Source of the DNA: Bacteroidota bacterium
Lineage (GTDB): Bacteria > Bacteroidota > Bacteroidia > 2-12-FULL-35-15
DNA length: 5,790 nt
Assembly (NCBI GenBank): GCA_023251855.1
Contig: JAHEYA010000175.1
Coordinates: forward strand, 1 to 5,790
Direction: 5' to 3'
Shown: in pieces, positions 1 through 5,790 of the stretch
Position numbering within the stretch: position 1 is the stretch's first letter
How the letters are laid out: every line of letters starts with the position of its first letter
Position numbers and translations under genes: made by a program
Notes under the pieces: model-generated
Database searches by the model: none
Told to the model about the DNA's origin: nothing
What the model saw: only the letters and a program-made list of their open reading frames with translations

Positions 1-675
1 GTAACCACGGGTGTTTTAGCTGACGAGTGCGAAAAATTAAATAAACGTTTTTTTACTTTTCATGAAAAAAACCGACCTTATATTGTTTTGAAATGGGCTC
101 AAACTGCGGATGGTTTTATTGATATAATAAGAAATGAAGAAAATCCCGGCAAAGCATTGCAAATAAGTAATTCTGAATCACGTAAATTATTGCACCAATG
201 GCGTAGCCAGGAGCAATCAATTATGGTTGGAAGTAATACTGCATTGCTCGATAATCCCCAATTAACGGTACGTGAATGGAAAGGTAAAAACCCATTGCGT
301 ATAACTATTGATAAATGGTTGAGGATCCCAAAGCATTATAACCTGTTTGATAGAAGCACCCCAACACTTATATTTACTGAAGTTAATGCGGTTTCTGTTA
401 GCAATTTAGAGTTTGTTAAAATTGATTTTGAAAATGCACCTGTGTTACAGATTTTAAATGAATTACATAAACGTTCTATTCAGTCTTTACTTGTAGAAGG
501 TGGTGGACAATTGCTCAACAGTTTTATTGATGCTTCTATATGGGATGAAGCACGGGTATTTATTTCAGATAAAAAAATTGAAAAAGGCGTAAATGCTCCC
601 GTATTAAAATCAAATCCGGTTAGCAAGGAAAATATCAGTGGTGATAAATTAGTTACTTTTTTAAATAAAAAATAA
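1..675 (+). CDS. ribD: RibD, C-terminal reductase domain (5' end cut by the window edge)
   Basis: This is the last 224 codons of the bifunctional riboflavin enzyme RibD. The visible part is the reductase domain, which in the family reduces 5-amino-6-(5-phosphoribosylamino)uracil with NADPH, after the N-terminal deaminase domain has acted. The frame is open from base 1, so the gene starts outside the window. The TTG at 88 falls inside the conserved RPYIVLKWAQTADGFI block and is not a start. Visible RibD features are the link VLADECEKLNKRFFTF (residues 6-21 of the fragment), ISNSESRKLLHQWRSQ with MVGSNTALLDNPQLTVR (about 55-91), and the glycine-rich VEGGGQLLNSF near 165-175, part of the dihydrofolate-reductase-like fold. 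The zinc-binding deaminase motifs lie upstream and cannot be checked. The TAA is six bases before the next gene's ATG, which suggests co-transcription. No truncation is seen at the C-terminus. Product identification is firm. Confidence 0.95.
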   Translation, partial: VTTGVLADECEKLNKRFFTFHEKNRPYIVLKWAQTADGFIDIIRNEENPGKALQISNSESRKLLHQWRSQEQSIMVGSNTALLDNPQLTVREWKGKNPLRITIDKWLRIPKHYNLFDRSTPTLIFTEVNAVSVSNLEFVKIDFENAPVLQILNELHKRSIQSLLVEGGGQLLNSFIDASIWDEARVFISDKKIEKGVNAPVLKSNPVSKENISGDKLVTFLNKK

Positions 676-681
676 ATTTCT

Positions 682-1887
682 ATGAAGCTTGGTGTATTGA
701 GAGAAGAAAAAATTCCACATGATAAACGTGTTGCTTTTACTCCTGATCAATGTTTGCTTATTCAGAAAACTTTTCCAAATGTAGAAGTGGTAGTTCAACC
801 CAGTGATTGGCGAAGTTATTCGAATGAGGAGTATATGAGCAAAGGGATTGAAATGGCAGAAGATGTAGGCGATTGTGATATTTTGATGGGTATTAAAGAA
901 GTTCCTAAAGACAAATTAATCTCGTGTAAAAAGTATTTGTTTTTTTCACATACAATAAAAAAACAACCACACAACAAACAATTATTACAAACAGTGCTCG
1001 AAAAAAATATTCAGCTCATCGATTACGAATGTCTTACAGATGCTGATTTTAACAGAGTTATTGGTTTTGGTCATTATGCCGGAATTGTTGGTACATACAA
1101 TGGTATTTTAGGATACGGAAAAAAATATAAATTGTTTGAGATTAAACCGGCACATCTTTGTTATGATAAAAAAGAACTGAATGAAGAACTAAAAAAAGTC
1201 AACTTAACAAATATAAAAATCATTGTTACAGGCAATGGAAGAGTTGCGAATGGAGCAGTTGAATTGCTTGGTATAATGGGTATTCGAAGGATTACACCTT
1301 ATGAATTTACACATTATTCTTTTCGAGAACCTACTTATGTTCAGTTGCATTCAAATAATTATAATGAAACAATAGATGGTTCTGCATGGAGTTCAGATAA
1401 TTTTTATAAACATCCTGAAAAGTTCCGTTCTACATTCGGCAAATACACAAAATATTGTGATCTTCTTATCCACTGCTCCTTTTGGGACCCACGTGCGCCC
1501 ATTTTATTTTCTAAAAAAGATATGCACTCGCTGGATTTCAGAATAAGCGTTATAGCTGATGTAACCTGTGATTTGAACGGTTCAATACCTTCTACTACCA
1601 AAACAACAACTATTGAAGATAAATTTTATGGTTACAATCCGGCTACAGAAGCTATCGAGGATCCTTTTAGCAACAATACAATTGCGGTAATGTCAATTGA
1701 TAATTTACCATGTGAATTACCAAGAAATGCTTCTGAAGATTATGGTAAAGAGTTGATAGAAAAGGTTCTTCCGGCATTATTAATAAGTGATGATGATGGT
1801 TTAATTGAGAGAGGCAGTATCACCAAAAATGGAAAATTAATGTCCCGTTTTCAGTATTTGAGCGATTATGCAGGGAGCAAGGGATAG
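682..1887 (+). CDS. Saccharopine dehydrogenase (L-lysine-forming)-like NAD(P)-dependent oxidoreductase, Lys1/LKR type
   Basis: This 401-residue soluble protein belongs to the alanine dehydrogenase / transhydrogenase / LYS1 fold group. It starts with MKLGVLREEKIPHDKRVAFTP, typical of that N-terminal domain. K72 in MGIKEVP and H90 in LFFSHTIKKQ sit where the LYS1 family has its catalytic Lys and His. GNGRVANGAVELL at 184-196 is the dinucleotide-binding loop. ADVTCDLNGSI at 292-302 and IDNLPCELPRNASEDYG at 339-355 resemble C-terminal blocks of yeast Lys1 and the lysine-ketoglutarate reductase half of animal AASS. The known reaction interconverts saccharopine with lysine and 2-oxoglutarate. In a bacterium this would more likely serve lysine breakdown, which is inference because no partner saccharopine gene is visible here. 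The length fits single-domain LYS1 proteins (about 370-400 residues). The ATG is six bases after the ribD stop, with no clear Shine-Dalgarno. An alternative is a related oxidoreductase with a different amino-acid substrate. Confidence 0.82.
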   Translation: MKLGVLREEKIPHDKRVAFTPDQCLLIQKTFPNVEVVVQPSDWRSYSNEEYMSKGIEMAEDVGDCDILMGIKEVPKDKLISCKKYLFFSHTIKKQPHNKQLLQTVLEKNIQLIDYECLTDADFNRVIGFGHYAGIVGTYNGILGYGKKYKLFEIKPAHLCYDKKELNEELKKVNLTNIKIIVTGNGRVANGAVELLGIMGIRRITPYEFTHYSFREPTYVQLHSNNYNETIDGSAWSSDNFYKHPEKFRSTFGKYTKYCDLLIHCSFWDPRAPILFSKKDMHSLDFRISVIADVTCDLNGSIPSTTKTTTIEDKFYGYNPATEAIEDPFSNNTIAVMSIDNLPCELPRNASEDYGKELIEKVLPALLISDDDGLIERGSITKNGKLMSRFQYLSDYAGSKG

Positions 1888-1909
1888 TGGTTTGGAGGCT
1901 TTACGTTCC

Positions 1910-2019
1910 CAGGGCAGGCGCAGAAAGCATTTTAAGTTATAAATTTTCTACGAAGCCTAGATTATAAATTTTCAATATTTTTTCTAACGAAGCGAAATGA
2001 GCTTTTTGCGCTTGCCCTG
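1910..2019. repeat. Long imperfect inverted repeat between convergent genes, possible bidirectional transcription stop
   Basis: The arms at 1910-1928 (CAGGGCAGGCGCAGAAAGC) and 2001-2019 (GCTTTTTGCGCTTGCCCTG) are complementary over 19 bases. The two exceptions are both G-U wobbles in plus-strand RNA and would be A-C mismatches in minus-strand RNA. After a two-base bulge (1999-2000) the stem can extend through 1929-1932 with 1995-1998. The loop is about 60 bases and AT-rich. The left arm begins 22 bases after the Lys1-like stop codon, and the right arm ends two bases short of the stop codon of the minus-strand T9SS cargo gene. This position suggests an RNA stem that ends or protects the transcript of the plus-strand gene. 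No U-run follows the stem closely on either strand, so it is not a classical intrinsic terminator. It could also be a dispersed intergenic repeat. Confidence 0.7.
1937..1993. repeat. Direct repeat inside the loop of the inverted repeat
   Basis: TTATAAATTTTC occurs identically at 1937-1948 and 1962-1973. Each copy is followed by a TTTCTA(A)CGAAGC block: 1945-1956, overlapping the end of the first copy, and 1981-1993, displaced by an AT-rich insertion and with one extra A. The pattern looks like a short tandem duplication whose second copy has gained a few bases. Its function is unknown. AT-rich sequence makes the first block partly expected by chance, but the paired CGAAGC blocks make coincidence less likely. 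Confidence 0.55.
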
Positions 2020-2021
2020 TG

Positions 2022-3011
2022 TTATTGGGTGTTTTTAATTATTTTCTGTCTTGTTGCTCCTTTACCATTGATGACAGATACAATATAAACTCCGTTGTCT
2101 AAGAATGATATGTCTATGTCAGTGGATTTTCGTTTTAATGTTTTTGTTAAAACATTTGCTCCAAGCGCATTATAAATTGTTATGGTTGTTAATTCAAAAT
2201 TGTCAAGTTGAATATTTAAGTTTTCATTCACTGGGTTTGGAAATAGATGAAAGGTTGGGGTTAAATTTTCATTTATACCAATTTCTATCGGACAGATAAC
2301 TTGGATTAAAGAAATACTATCAATATAATAATAAGCAAAGTTTGGGTTCGGAGCGGAAGGATCTATAACAATTGCAGTTGTATTTATATCGTTATTAAAA
2401 TTACCTAGTGTGATATATTGCTCCCCGCCATCAGCAAGAAATGTTCCTTCTACCTTATACCAGCCAATTGTATCCCCAATTCCAGCAAGGTCAACATAAT
2501 TGATTTGAGGAGTATAATTTAAAATAGGTGCGCAGCAACTAGCATTTGAAATCGCAGTGTTAGAAAAATATGCACCAAAATTAGTTATCTTATAAAAGTC
2601 ATATTTTTCAGCTATTGAAACAAAAAAGGTCAGATGATAACATTTGCCAGCATGAAGTGTATCAGTTAATTTGGCCTGTATATATTCACGAGCATTATAA
2701 TGTGTAGTATCACTTGGTGCATGAAAATAAACAACCAAGCCAGCATAAGAAATACCATCCTTAGCACTTTGATTTCCAAAATCATTTGTTGGTACCCCAT
2801 TCCAAAAAGGACCGCTACATGCATTGAAATAATCTGGGCTTCCATCAGTTGGGGTGAGCCAAGGGGTAGCTAAATTCAATTGTCCGGAACTAAAAAATGG
2901 GCATGAATCTTTTATTTCAAAACTATAGTTGGGAACTAAATTTTGAGCATAGTTATTCTCAGAGACTAATGTCAAAATTGTAATTAATAAAAAGTTGAAA
3001 TATTTTTTCAT
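2022..3011 (-). CDS. Secreted protein with type IX secretion (Por) C-terminal sorting domain
   Basis: This 329-residue exported protein has a signal peptide, with lysines at 2-3, a hydrophobic stretch near 5-16 and a likely cut after YA at residue 22. The mature protein opens with NLVPNYSFE, followed by WLTPTDGSPDYFNAC (51-65), VPTNDFGNQSAKDGISYAGL (73-92) and REYIQAKLTDTLHAGKCYHLTFFVS (108-132), and ends its beta-rich module with YYYIDSISLIQ (227-237). This pattern is a recurrent Bacteroidetes surface-protein module with a galactose-binding-like look. Its ligand is unknown. Residues about 253-326 are a type A sorting domain: FHLFPNPVNENLNIQL, ITIYNALGANVL and LDNGVYIVSV before a basic end. 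In the family this domain directs outer-membrane passage by T9SS and is removed on release or attachment. There are six cysteines in the mature part (37, 65, 124, 159, 160, 240). No catalytic motif was found. It is monocistronic or the last gene after the acetyltransferase; no strong promoter is evident. Confidence 0.88.
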   Translation of the reverse strand: MKKYFNFLLITILTLVSENNYAQNLVPNYSFEIKDSCPFFSSGQLNLATPWLTPTDGSPDYFNACSGPFWNGVPTNDFGNQSAKDGISYAGLVVYFHAPSDTTHYNAREYIQAKLTDTLHAGKCYHLTFFVSIAEKYDFYKITNFGAYFSNTAISNASCCAPILNYTPQINYVDLAGIGDTIGWYKVEGTFLADGGEQYITLGNFNNDINTTAIVIDPSAPNPNFAYYYIDSISLIQVICPIEIGINENLTPTFHLFPNPVNENLNIQLDNFELTTITIYNALGANVLTKTLKRKSTDIDISFLDNGVYIVSVINGKGATRQKIIKNTQ

Positions 3012-3089
3012 TCCAAGAATTTAAATGTTTCTCACAAACAAGTCTGTCAGCAAAATGAGCACTAACATTAGTATATACACTACATAAAT

Positions 3090-3623
3090 TTAACTAAACA
3101 CTAAAGTAAAAAATATCCTATTATTTCCAATTTGTTTTTCTGGAGTATTGTCCTGTCTAAATTTATTTTTTAGTAATAGCTTTATAGAACCCTGGTTATT
3201 CTCATGAGTGTATGCTTCAATCAATTTTAGTTTCATACTATTAAATCCGAAATCAATAACTTTTATAAGGGCTTCATTCATATATCCCATTCCCTGAAAT
3301 TGCGGGTCGAGGGTGTAACCTGCTTCCGCTTTAGCTTCATTCACTGAAATATTCCAAAGACAAATGGTTCCGATAAACTTGTTCGTGTCTTTTGGAGTAA
3401 TTACCCACAATAGGGTTTTATGGTTCATTATTTCTTTTTGCACCCTGTCAATGAATTCACGTGTTTGTTCAATGGAACTATGTCTGAAATCCACAAGGAA
3501 TGTATTTACGTCATTGTTTGAACGATGAGCAAAAATGTCTTTGTCATCAGTTGTTTCAAGCGGTCTTAAAATTAAACGGTTGGTTATTAAATTTTGGAAA
3601 GGTGTGAAATTTGTTTCAATCAT
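3090..3623 (-). CDS. GNAT-family N-acetyltransferase (RimJ/RimL-like)
   Basis: This 177-residue cytoplasmic acetyl-CoA-dependent acetyltransferase is of the Acetyltransf_3 (RimJ/RimL) type. TNRLILRPLETTDDKDIF at residues 14-31 is the usual N-terminal strand and helix. FIGTICLWNISVNEAKAEAGYTLDP (83-107) holds the central strands. QFQGMGYMNEALIKVIDFGF (108-127) is motif A, with the Q-x-x-G-x-G pyrophosphate loop of acetyl-CoA binding. ENNQGSIKLLLKNKF (141-155) is the motif B helix. The length is normal for the family. The family includes ribosomal-protein N-terminal acetylases and small-molecule acetyltransferases, and the sequence does not show which substrate is used. The ATG at 3621-3623 directly abuts the TAA of the TerC gene (TAAATG, no spacer), so translation is probably coupled and the two genes share a transcript. 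A functional link between them is not otherwise shown. Confidence 0.9.
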   Translation of the reverse strand: MIETNFTPFQNLITNRLILRPLETTDDKDIFAHRSNNDVNTFLVDFRHSSIEQTREFIDRVQKEIMNHKTLLWVITPKDTNKFIGTICLWNISVNEAKAEAGYTLDPQFQGMGYMNEALIKVIDFGFNSMKLKLIEAYTHENNQGSIKLLLKNKFRQDNTPEKQIGNNRIFFTLVFS

Positions 3624-4385
3624 TTAAATCACATCTCGTTTATCATTATTGGTATCAGTTACCTTGCTTTTTTTTCGCATACGGATATTCATCATTTCAA
3701 CAAATAATGAAAATGCGATGGATAAATAAATGTATTTTTTATCTACATGCTGGTGAAGAGAATCTAAAATAAGGACCATACCAATCATCAATAAAAATGA
3801 TAATGCCAATACTTTAATTGTAGGATTATTATTGATAAAATCACTCACTTTTGAGGAGAAAACTATCATAATGATCATCGCAATTATTACAGCAAAAATC
3901 ATGATCAATAAATTAGTGACTAGACCAACAGCTGTTAGTATAGAATCAAATGAAAACACAATATCTATCACTACAATTTGCAAAACAATTGCATTAAAGC
4001 TGGTTTTCTTGATCTTTAACTCAGCATCATCGTAACCTTGAACTTTATTATGCAATTCAAGAGTAGTTTTATACAGCAAAAATATTCCACCGGAAAATAA
4101 AATAATGTCCCTGCCAGTAACACCAAAGTCATCAATAAAAATTAATGCATCTTTTAAACTTACTACCCATGAAATGCTGAATAATAACAATATTCGCATT
4201 AGTAAAGCAAGCATTAGTCCCAAAGTACGTGCTTTTCCTTGCTTTTCACGTGGTAATTTATCCGCAATTATTGAAATAAAAATAATATTATCTATACCTA
4301 GAACAATTTCCAGTACGGCTAAAGTGAGCAGACTAATTAATGAGGCAATTGAAAATAATTCCTGAAAATCCTGAGCTAGGTGCAT
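3624..4385 (-). CDS. TerC-family integral membrane protein (Alx/TerC type, possible metal ion exporter)
   Basis: This is a polytopic inner-membrane protein, 253 residues from the chosen start, with about seven hydrophobic segments (near 14-40, 54-77, 93-107, 131-157, 158-177, 190-208, 217-235). Family marks are LEIVLGIDNIIFISI (25-39), with acidic residues in the first membrane segment, IDIVFSFDSI (140-149), with D141 and D147, and LDSLHQHVDKKYIYLSIAFS leading into FVEMMNI (ending at 234). TerC/Alx proteins are linked to tellurite resistance and to manganese export at the membrane; the substrate here is not determined by sequence. I chose the ATG at 4383-4385, which gives the usual MHLAQDF... 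N-terminus, over the in-frame ATG at 4416-4418. The upstream ATG lies on the far side of a good -7 promoter match at 4404-4411 and would add MYVLLQKIDFN. The protein ends in a charged tail (RMRKKSKVTDTNNDKRDVI). It is first of a pair with the abutting GNAT gene. Confidence 0.9.
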   Translation of the reverse strand: MHLAQDFQELFSIASLISLLTLAVLEIVLGIDNIIFISIIADKLPREKQGKARTLGLMLALLMRILLLFSISWVVSLKDALIFIDDFGVTGRDIILFSGGIFLLYKTTLELHNKVQGYDDAELKIKKTSFNAIVLQIVVIDIVFSFDSILTAVGLVTNLLIMIFAVIIAMIIMIVFSSKVSDFINNNPTIKVLALSFLLMIGMVLILDSLHQHVDKKYIYLSIAFSLFVEMMNIRMRKKSKVTDTNNDKRDVI

Positions 4386-4403
4386 ATTGAAATCTATTTT
4401 TTG

Positions 4404-4411
4404 CAAAAGTA
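4404..4411 (-). promoter_or_regulatory. Probable Bacteroidetes -7 promoter element for the terC-GNAT pair
   Basis: On the minus strand this reads TACTTTTG, an exact match to the TAnnTTTG consensus of the Bacteroidetes primary sigma factor. It would start transcription near 4398, leaving a leader of roughly a dozen bases before the ATG at 4385. The -33 region is weak: TATGTG lies about 17 bases upstream and there is no clean TTG. The palindrome GTACGTAC (4409-4416) overlaps its upstream edge. Confidence 0.5.
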
Positions 4412-4509
4412 CGTACATTTTTTTCTATCACATAAAATTAGTCAATTGAAATCCCTGAAAAAAGAAAGATGTGTTAATAACATTTTTTATTCAAATCGAT
4501 AAGCATTCT

Positions 4510-4517
4510 TATTTTTG
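4510..4517 (+). promoter_or_regulatory. Candidate -7 promoter element for topB
   Basis: TATTTTTG matches TAnnTTTG exactly and ends four bases before the topB ATG at 4522. If used, the transcript would start at or next to the start codon. No TTG is seen at -33. In such AT-rich sequence a chance match is quite possible. Confidence 0.3.
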
Positions 4518-4521
4518 GAAA

Positions 4522-5790
4522 ATGAAAGTTTGTATTGCAGAAAAGCCAAGTGTTGCCAAAGAAATTGCAGAAGTGCTAGGTGCTAAGCAGCGTAAGGAAG
4601 GGTATTTTGAAGGCAATGGTTATCAGGTTACCTGGAGTTTCGGACATTTATGTGAGTTAAAAGAACCCCATGAATATGATTCAGCTTATCGCCAATGGAA
4701 CCTGAATATGCTTCCAATACTCCCACTTAAGTTTGGGATAAAACTGAAAAAAAATAATGGAATTGAAAAGCAATTTAATACTATCTCCACCTTATTTTCA
4801 AATGCTGAAGAGATCATCAACTGTGGTGATGCCGGCCAGGAAGGGGAGTTAATTCAACGATGGATCATCTCAAAAGCAAATTGTAAAAAGCCTTTAAAAC
4901 GGTTATGGATTTCCTCATTGACAGAAGAAGCGATTCGTGAAGGATTTAAAAAATTGAAAGAAGGTAGCGACTATCAAAACCTATATTTTGCAGGCTATTC
5001 ACGTGCTGCTGCGGATTGGTTGTTAGGTATGAATGCAACGCGTTTATTTACTATAAAATATGGAAATGGAAAGCAGGTTCTTTCCGTTGGACGTGTTCAA
5101 ACACCTACATTGGCAATGATCGTAAATCGCCAGTTGGAAATAAATGATTTTAAATCAACTGTTTTTTTTGAATTAAAAACTACCTATCGGGATGTTATTT
5201 TTAATGCAAATTTAGAGCGATTTTATGAAAAAAATAAAAGTGATGCCGATCAACTTTTAGCATCATTAAACGATGCTTCCTTTGAGATCAAAGCTGTTGA
5301 AACAAAAAAAGCAAAAGAATTTGCACCACGTCTATTTGATTTGACTTCCTTACAAGTTGAATGTAATAAAAAGTTTGGATACTCAGCAGATGATACCCTT
5401 AAAACGATTCAAAATTTATATGAAAGTAAATTGGTAACCTATCCAAGGGTTGATACCACTTACCTTCCGAATGATGTATACCCAAAAATTTCAGGGATTT
5501 TAAATTCGATGGGGAATTATCAGGTTTTGGTAAAACCTTTACTGAGTGCTCCTATCCGTAAATCAACTAAAATATTTGATGATAAAAAAGTGACTGACCA
5601 TCATGCTATAATCCCTACCAATGTTAAAGCACAGGGTTTATCCGGTAATGAAGCACAAGTATACGATCTGATTGCAAAACGATTCATCGCTGCTTTTTAC
5701 CTTGACTGTGAAGTAGCGAATACCACTGTTTTAGGTATGGTTAAAAGTATTGAGTTTAAAGCAACAGGGAAACAAATTTTGGTTCCGGGA
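4522..5790 (+). CDS. topB: DNA topoisomerase III, type IA (3' end cut by the window edge)
   Basis: The first 423 codons of a type IA topoisomerase are present; the frame is open to the window end. The enzyme cuts one DNA strand through a 5'-phosphotyrosine, passes the other strand and reseals, which relaxes or decatenates DNA. The N-terminus MKVCIAEKPSVAKEIAEVLG is the TOPRIM start with E7. The second TOPRIM motif is CGDAGQEGELIQRW (101-114), with D103, E107 and E109, but G105 where E. coli TopB has D. RAAADWLLGMNATRLFT (161-177) and LSVGRVQTPTLAMI (187-200) are conserved DNA-gate blocks. LVTYPRVDTTYLP (304-316) carries the active-site Tyr307 and Arg309. TDHHAIIPT (358-366) is the TopB-type histidine motif. 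The full-length family is about 600-700 residues or more, so the C-terminal part and any zinc fingers are outside. The ATG is chosen because MKVCIAEKPS is the standard start. It is divergent from terC. Confidence 0.95.
   Translation, partial: MKVCIAEKPSVAKEIAEVLGAKQRKEGYFEGNGYQVTWSFGHLCELKEPHEYDSAYRQWNLNMLPILPLKFGIKLKKNNGIEKQFNTISTLFSNAEEIINCGDAGQEGELIQRWIISKANCKKPLKRLWISSLTEEAIREGFKKLKEGSDYQNLYFAGYSRAAADWLLGMNATRLFTIKYGNGKQVLSVGRVQTPTLAMIVNRQLEINDFKSTVFFELKTTYRDVIFNANLERFYEKNKSDADQLLASLNDASFEIKAVETKKAKEFAPRLFDLTSLQVECNKKFGYSADDTLKTIQNLYESKLVTYPRVDTTYLPNDVYPKISGILNSMGNYQVLVKPLLSAPIRKSTKIFDDKKVTDHHAIIPTNVKAQGLSGNEAQVYDLIAKRFIAAFYLDCEVANTTVLGMVKSIEFKATGKQILVPG

Larger units (their letters stand above)
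4386..4521. other. Divergent intergenic region between the TerC and topB genes
   Basis: This 136-base AT-rich region lies between divergently transcribed genes and must hold both promoters. It contains a -7 match on each strand, the palindrome GTACGTAC, and an unused in-frame ATG (minus strand, 4416-4418). There is no room on the terC side for a yybP-ykoY-type manganese riboswitch between the predicted transcription start and the ATG. Confidence 0.6.

Noticed and set aside
88..90. TTG as the start of a short stand-alone reductase
   Set aside because: The frame continues upstream to base 1 with RibD-like sequence, so the TTG codes for an internal leucine.
1404..1601. Open frame of 65 codons on the minus strand
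   Set aside because: It lies wholly inside the Lys1-like gene, whose plus-strand reading is well conserved in motif, and it shows no protein-family features.
1888..2021. CRISPR array or insertion-sequence end in the repeat-bearing gap
   Set aside because: There are only two unequal repeat copies, no spacers, no transposase and no target-site duplication visible at the flanks.
2105..2299. Open frame of 64 codons on the plus strand
   Set aside because: It is antisense to the T9SS sorting domain coding region, with low-complexity composition from AT-rich antisense DNA.
3012..3089. Promoter or terminator between the acetyltransferase and the T9SS cargo gene
   Set aside because: Only a one-mismatch -7-like TCATTTTG (minus strand) without a -33 TTG, and an 8-base palindrome GTATATAC, are present. 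Neither is strong enough to call.
3832..4365. Two plus-strand open frames (3832-4035 and 4105-4365)
   Set aside because: Both are antisense to the membrane segments of TerC. Their Ile/Thr/Asn-rich content is what antisense of hydrophobic codons gives.
4386..4403. Manganese (yybP-ykoY) riboswitch ahead of the TerC gene
   Set aside because: The leader predicted from the -7 match is only about a dozen bases, and no paired structure of that class is seen in 4386-4521.

Overview
The window looks like chromosomal DNA from a low-GC member of the Bacteroidetes, taxon not resolvable further. Four things support this: a secreted protein with a type IX secretion C-terminal sorting domain, start codons without Shine-Dalgarno sequences in AT-rich leaders, matches to the Bacteroidetes -7 promoter element (TAnnTTTG) upstream of two genes, and protein sequences of Bacteroidetes type. 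No mobile element, CRISPR array, tRNA or rRNA was seen.

Layout. Positions 1-1887 carry two plus-strand genes six bases apart: the 3' part of ribD (riboflavin synthesis), then a complete gene for a lysine-forming saccharopine dehydrogenase-like (Lys1/LKR-type) oxidoreductase. Positions 1888-2021 separate convergent genes and hold a long imperfect inverted repeat of about 110 bp with a direct repeat in its loop. Positions 2022-4385 carry three minus-strand genes. In transcription order these are a TerC-family membrane protein, a GNAT acetyltransferase whose ATG directly follows the TerC stop codon, and, after a 78-base gap, a secreted T9SS cargo protein. Positions 4386-4521 are a divergent promoter region. 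From 4522 to the window end runs the first 423 codons of a plus-strand topoisomerase III gene (topB).

The genes do not form one pathway. ribD with the Lys1-like gene, and terC with the acetyltransferase gene, are probable co-transcribed pairs. The window is mostly ordinary housekeeping and envelope content, and I see no clear undescribed multi-gene system. The points most worth a second look are the wobble-paired inverted repeat between the convergent genes, the TOPRIM motif of the topoisomerase (GDAGQEGE where the family norm is DxDxE), and the presence of a LYS1-type enzyme in a bacterium of a group that normally makes lysine through diaminopimelate.
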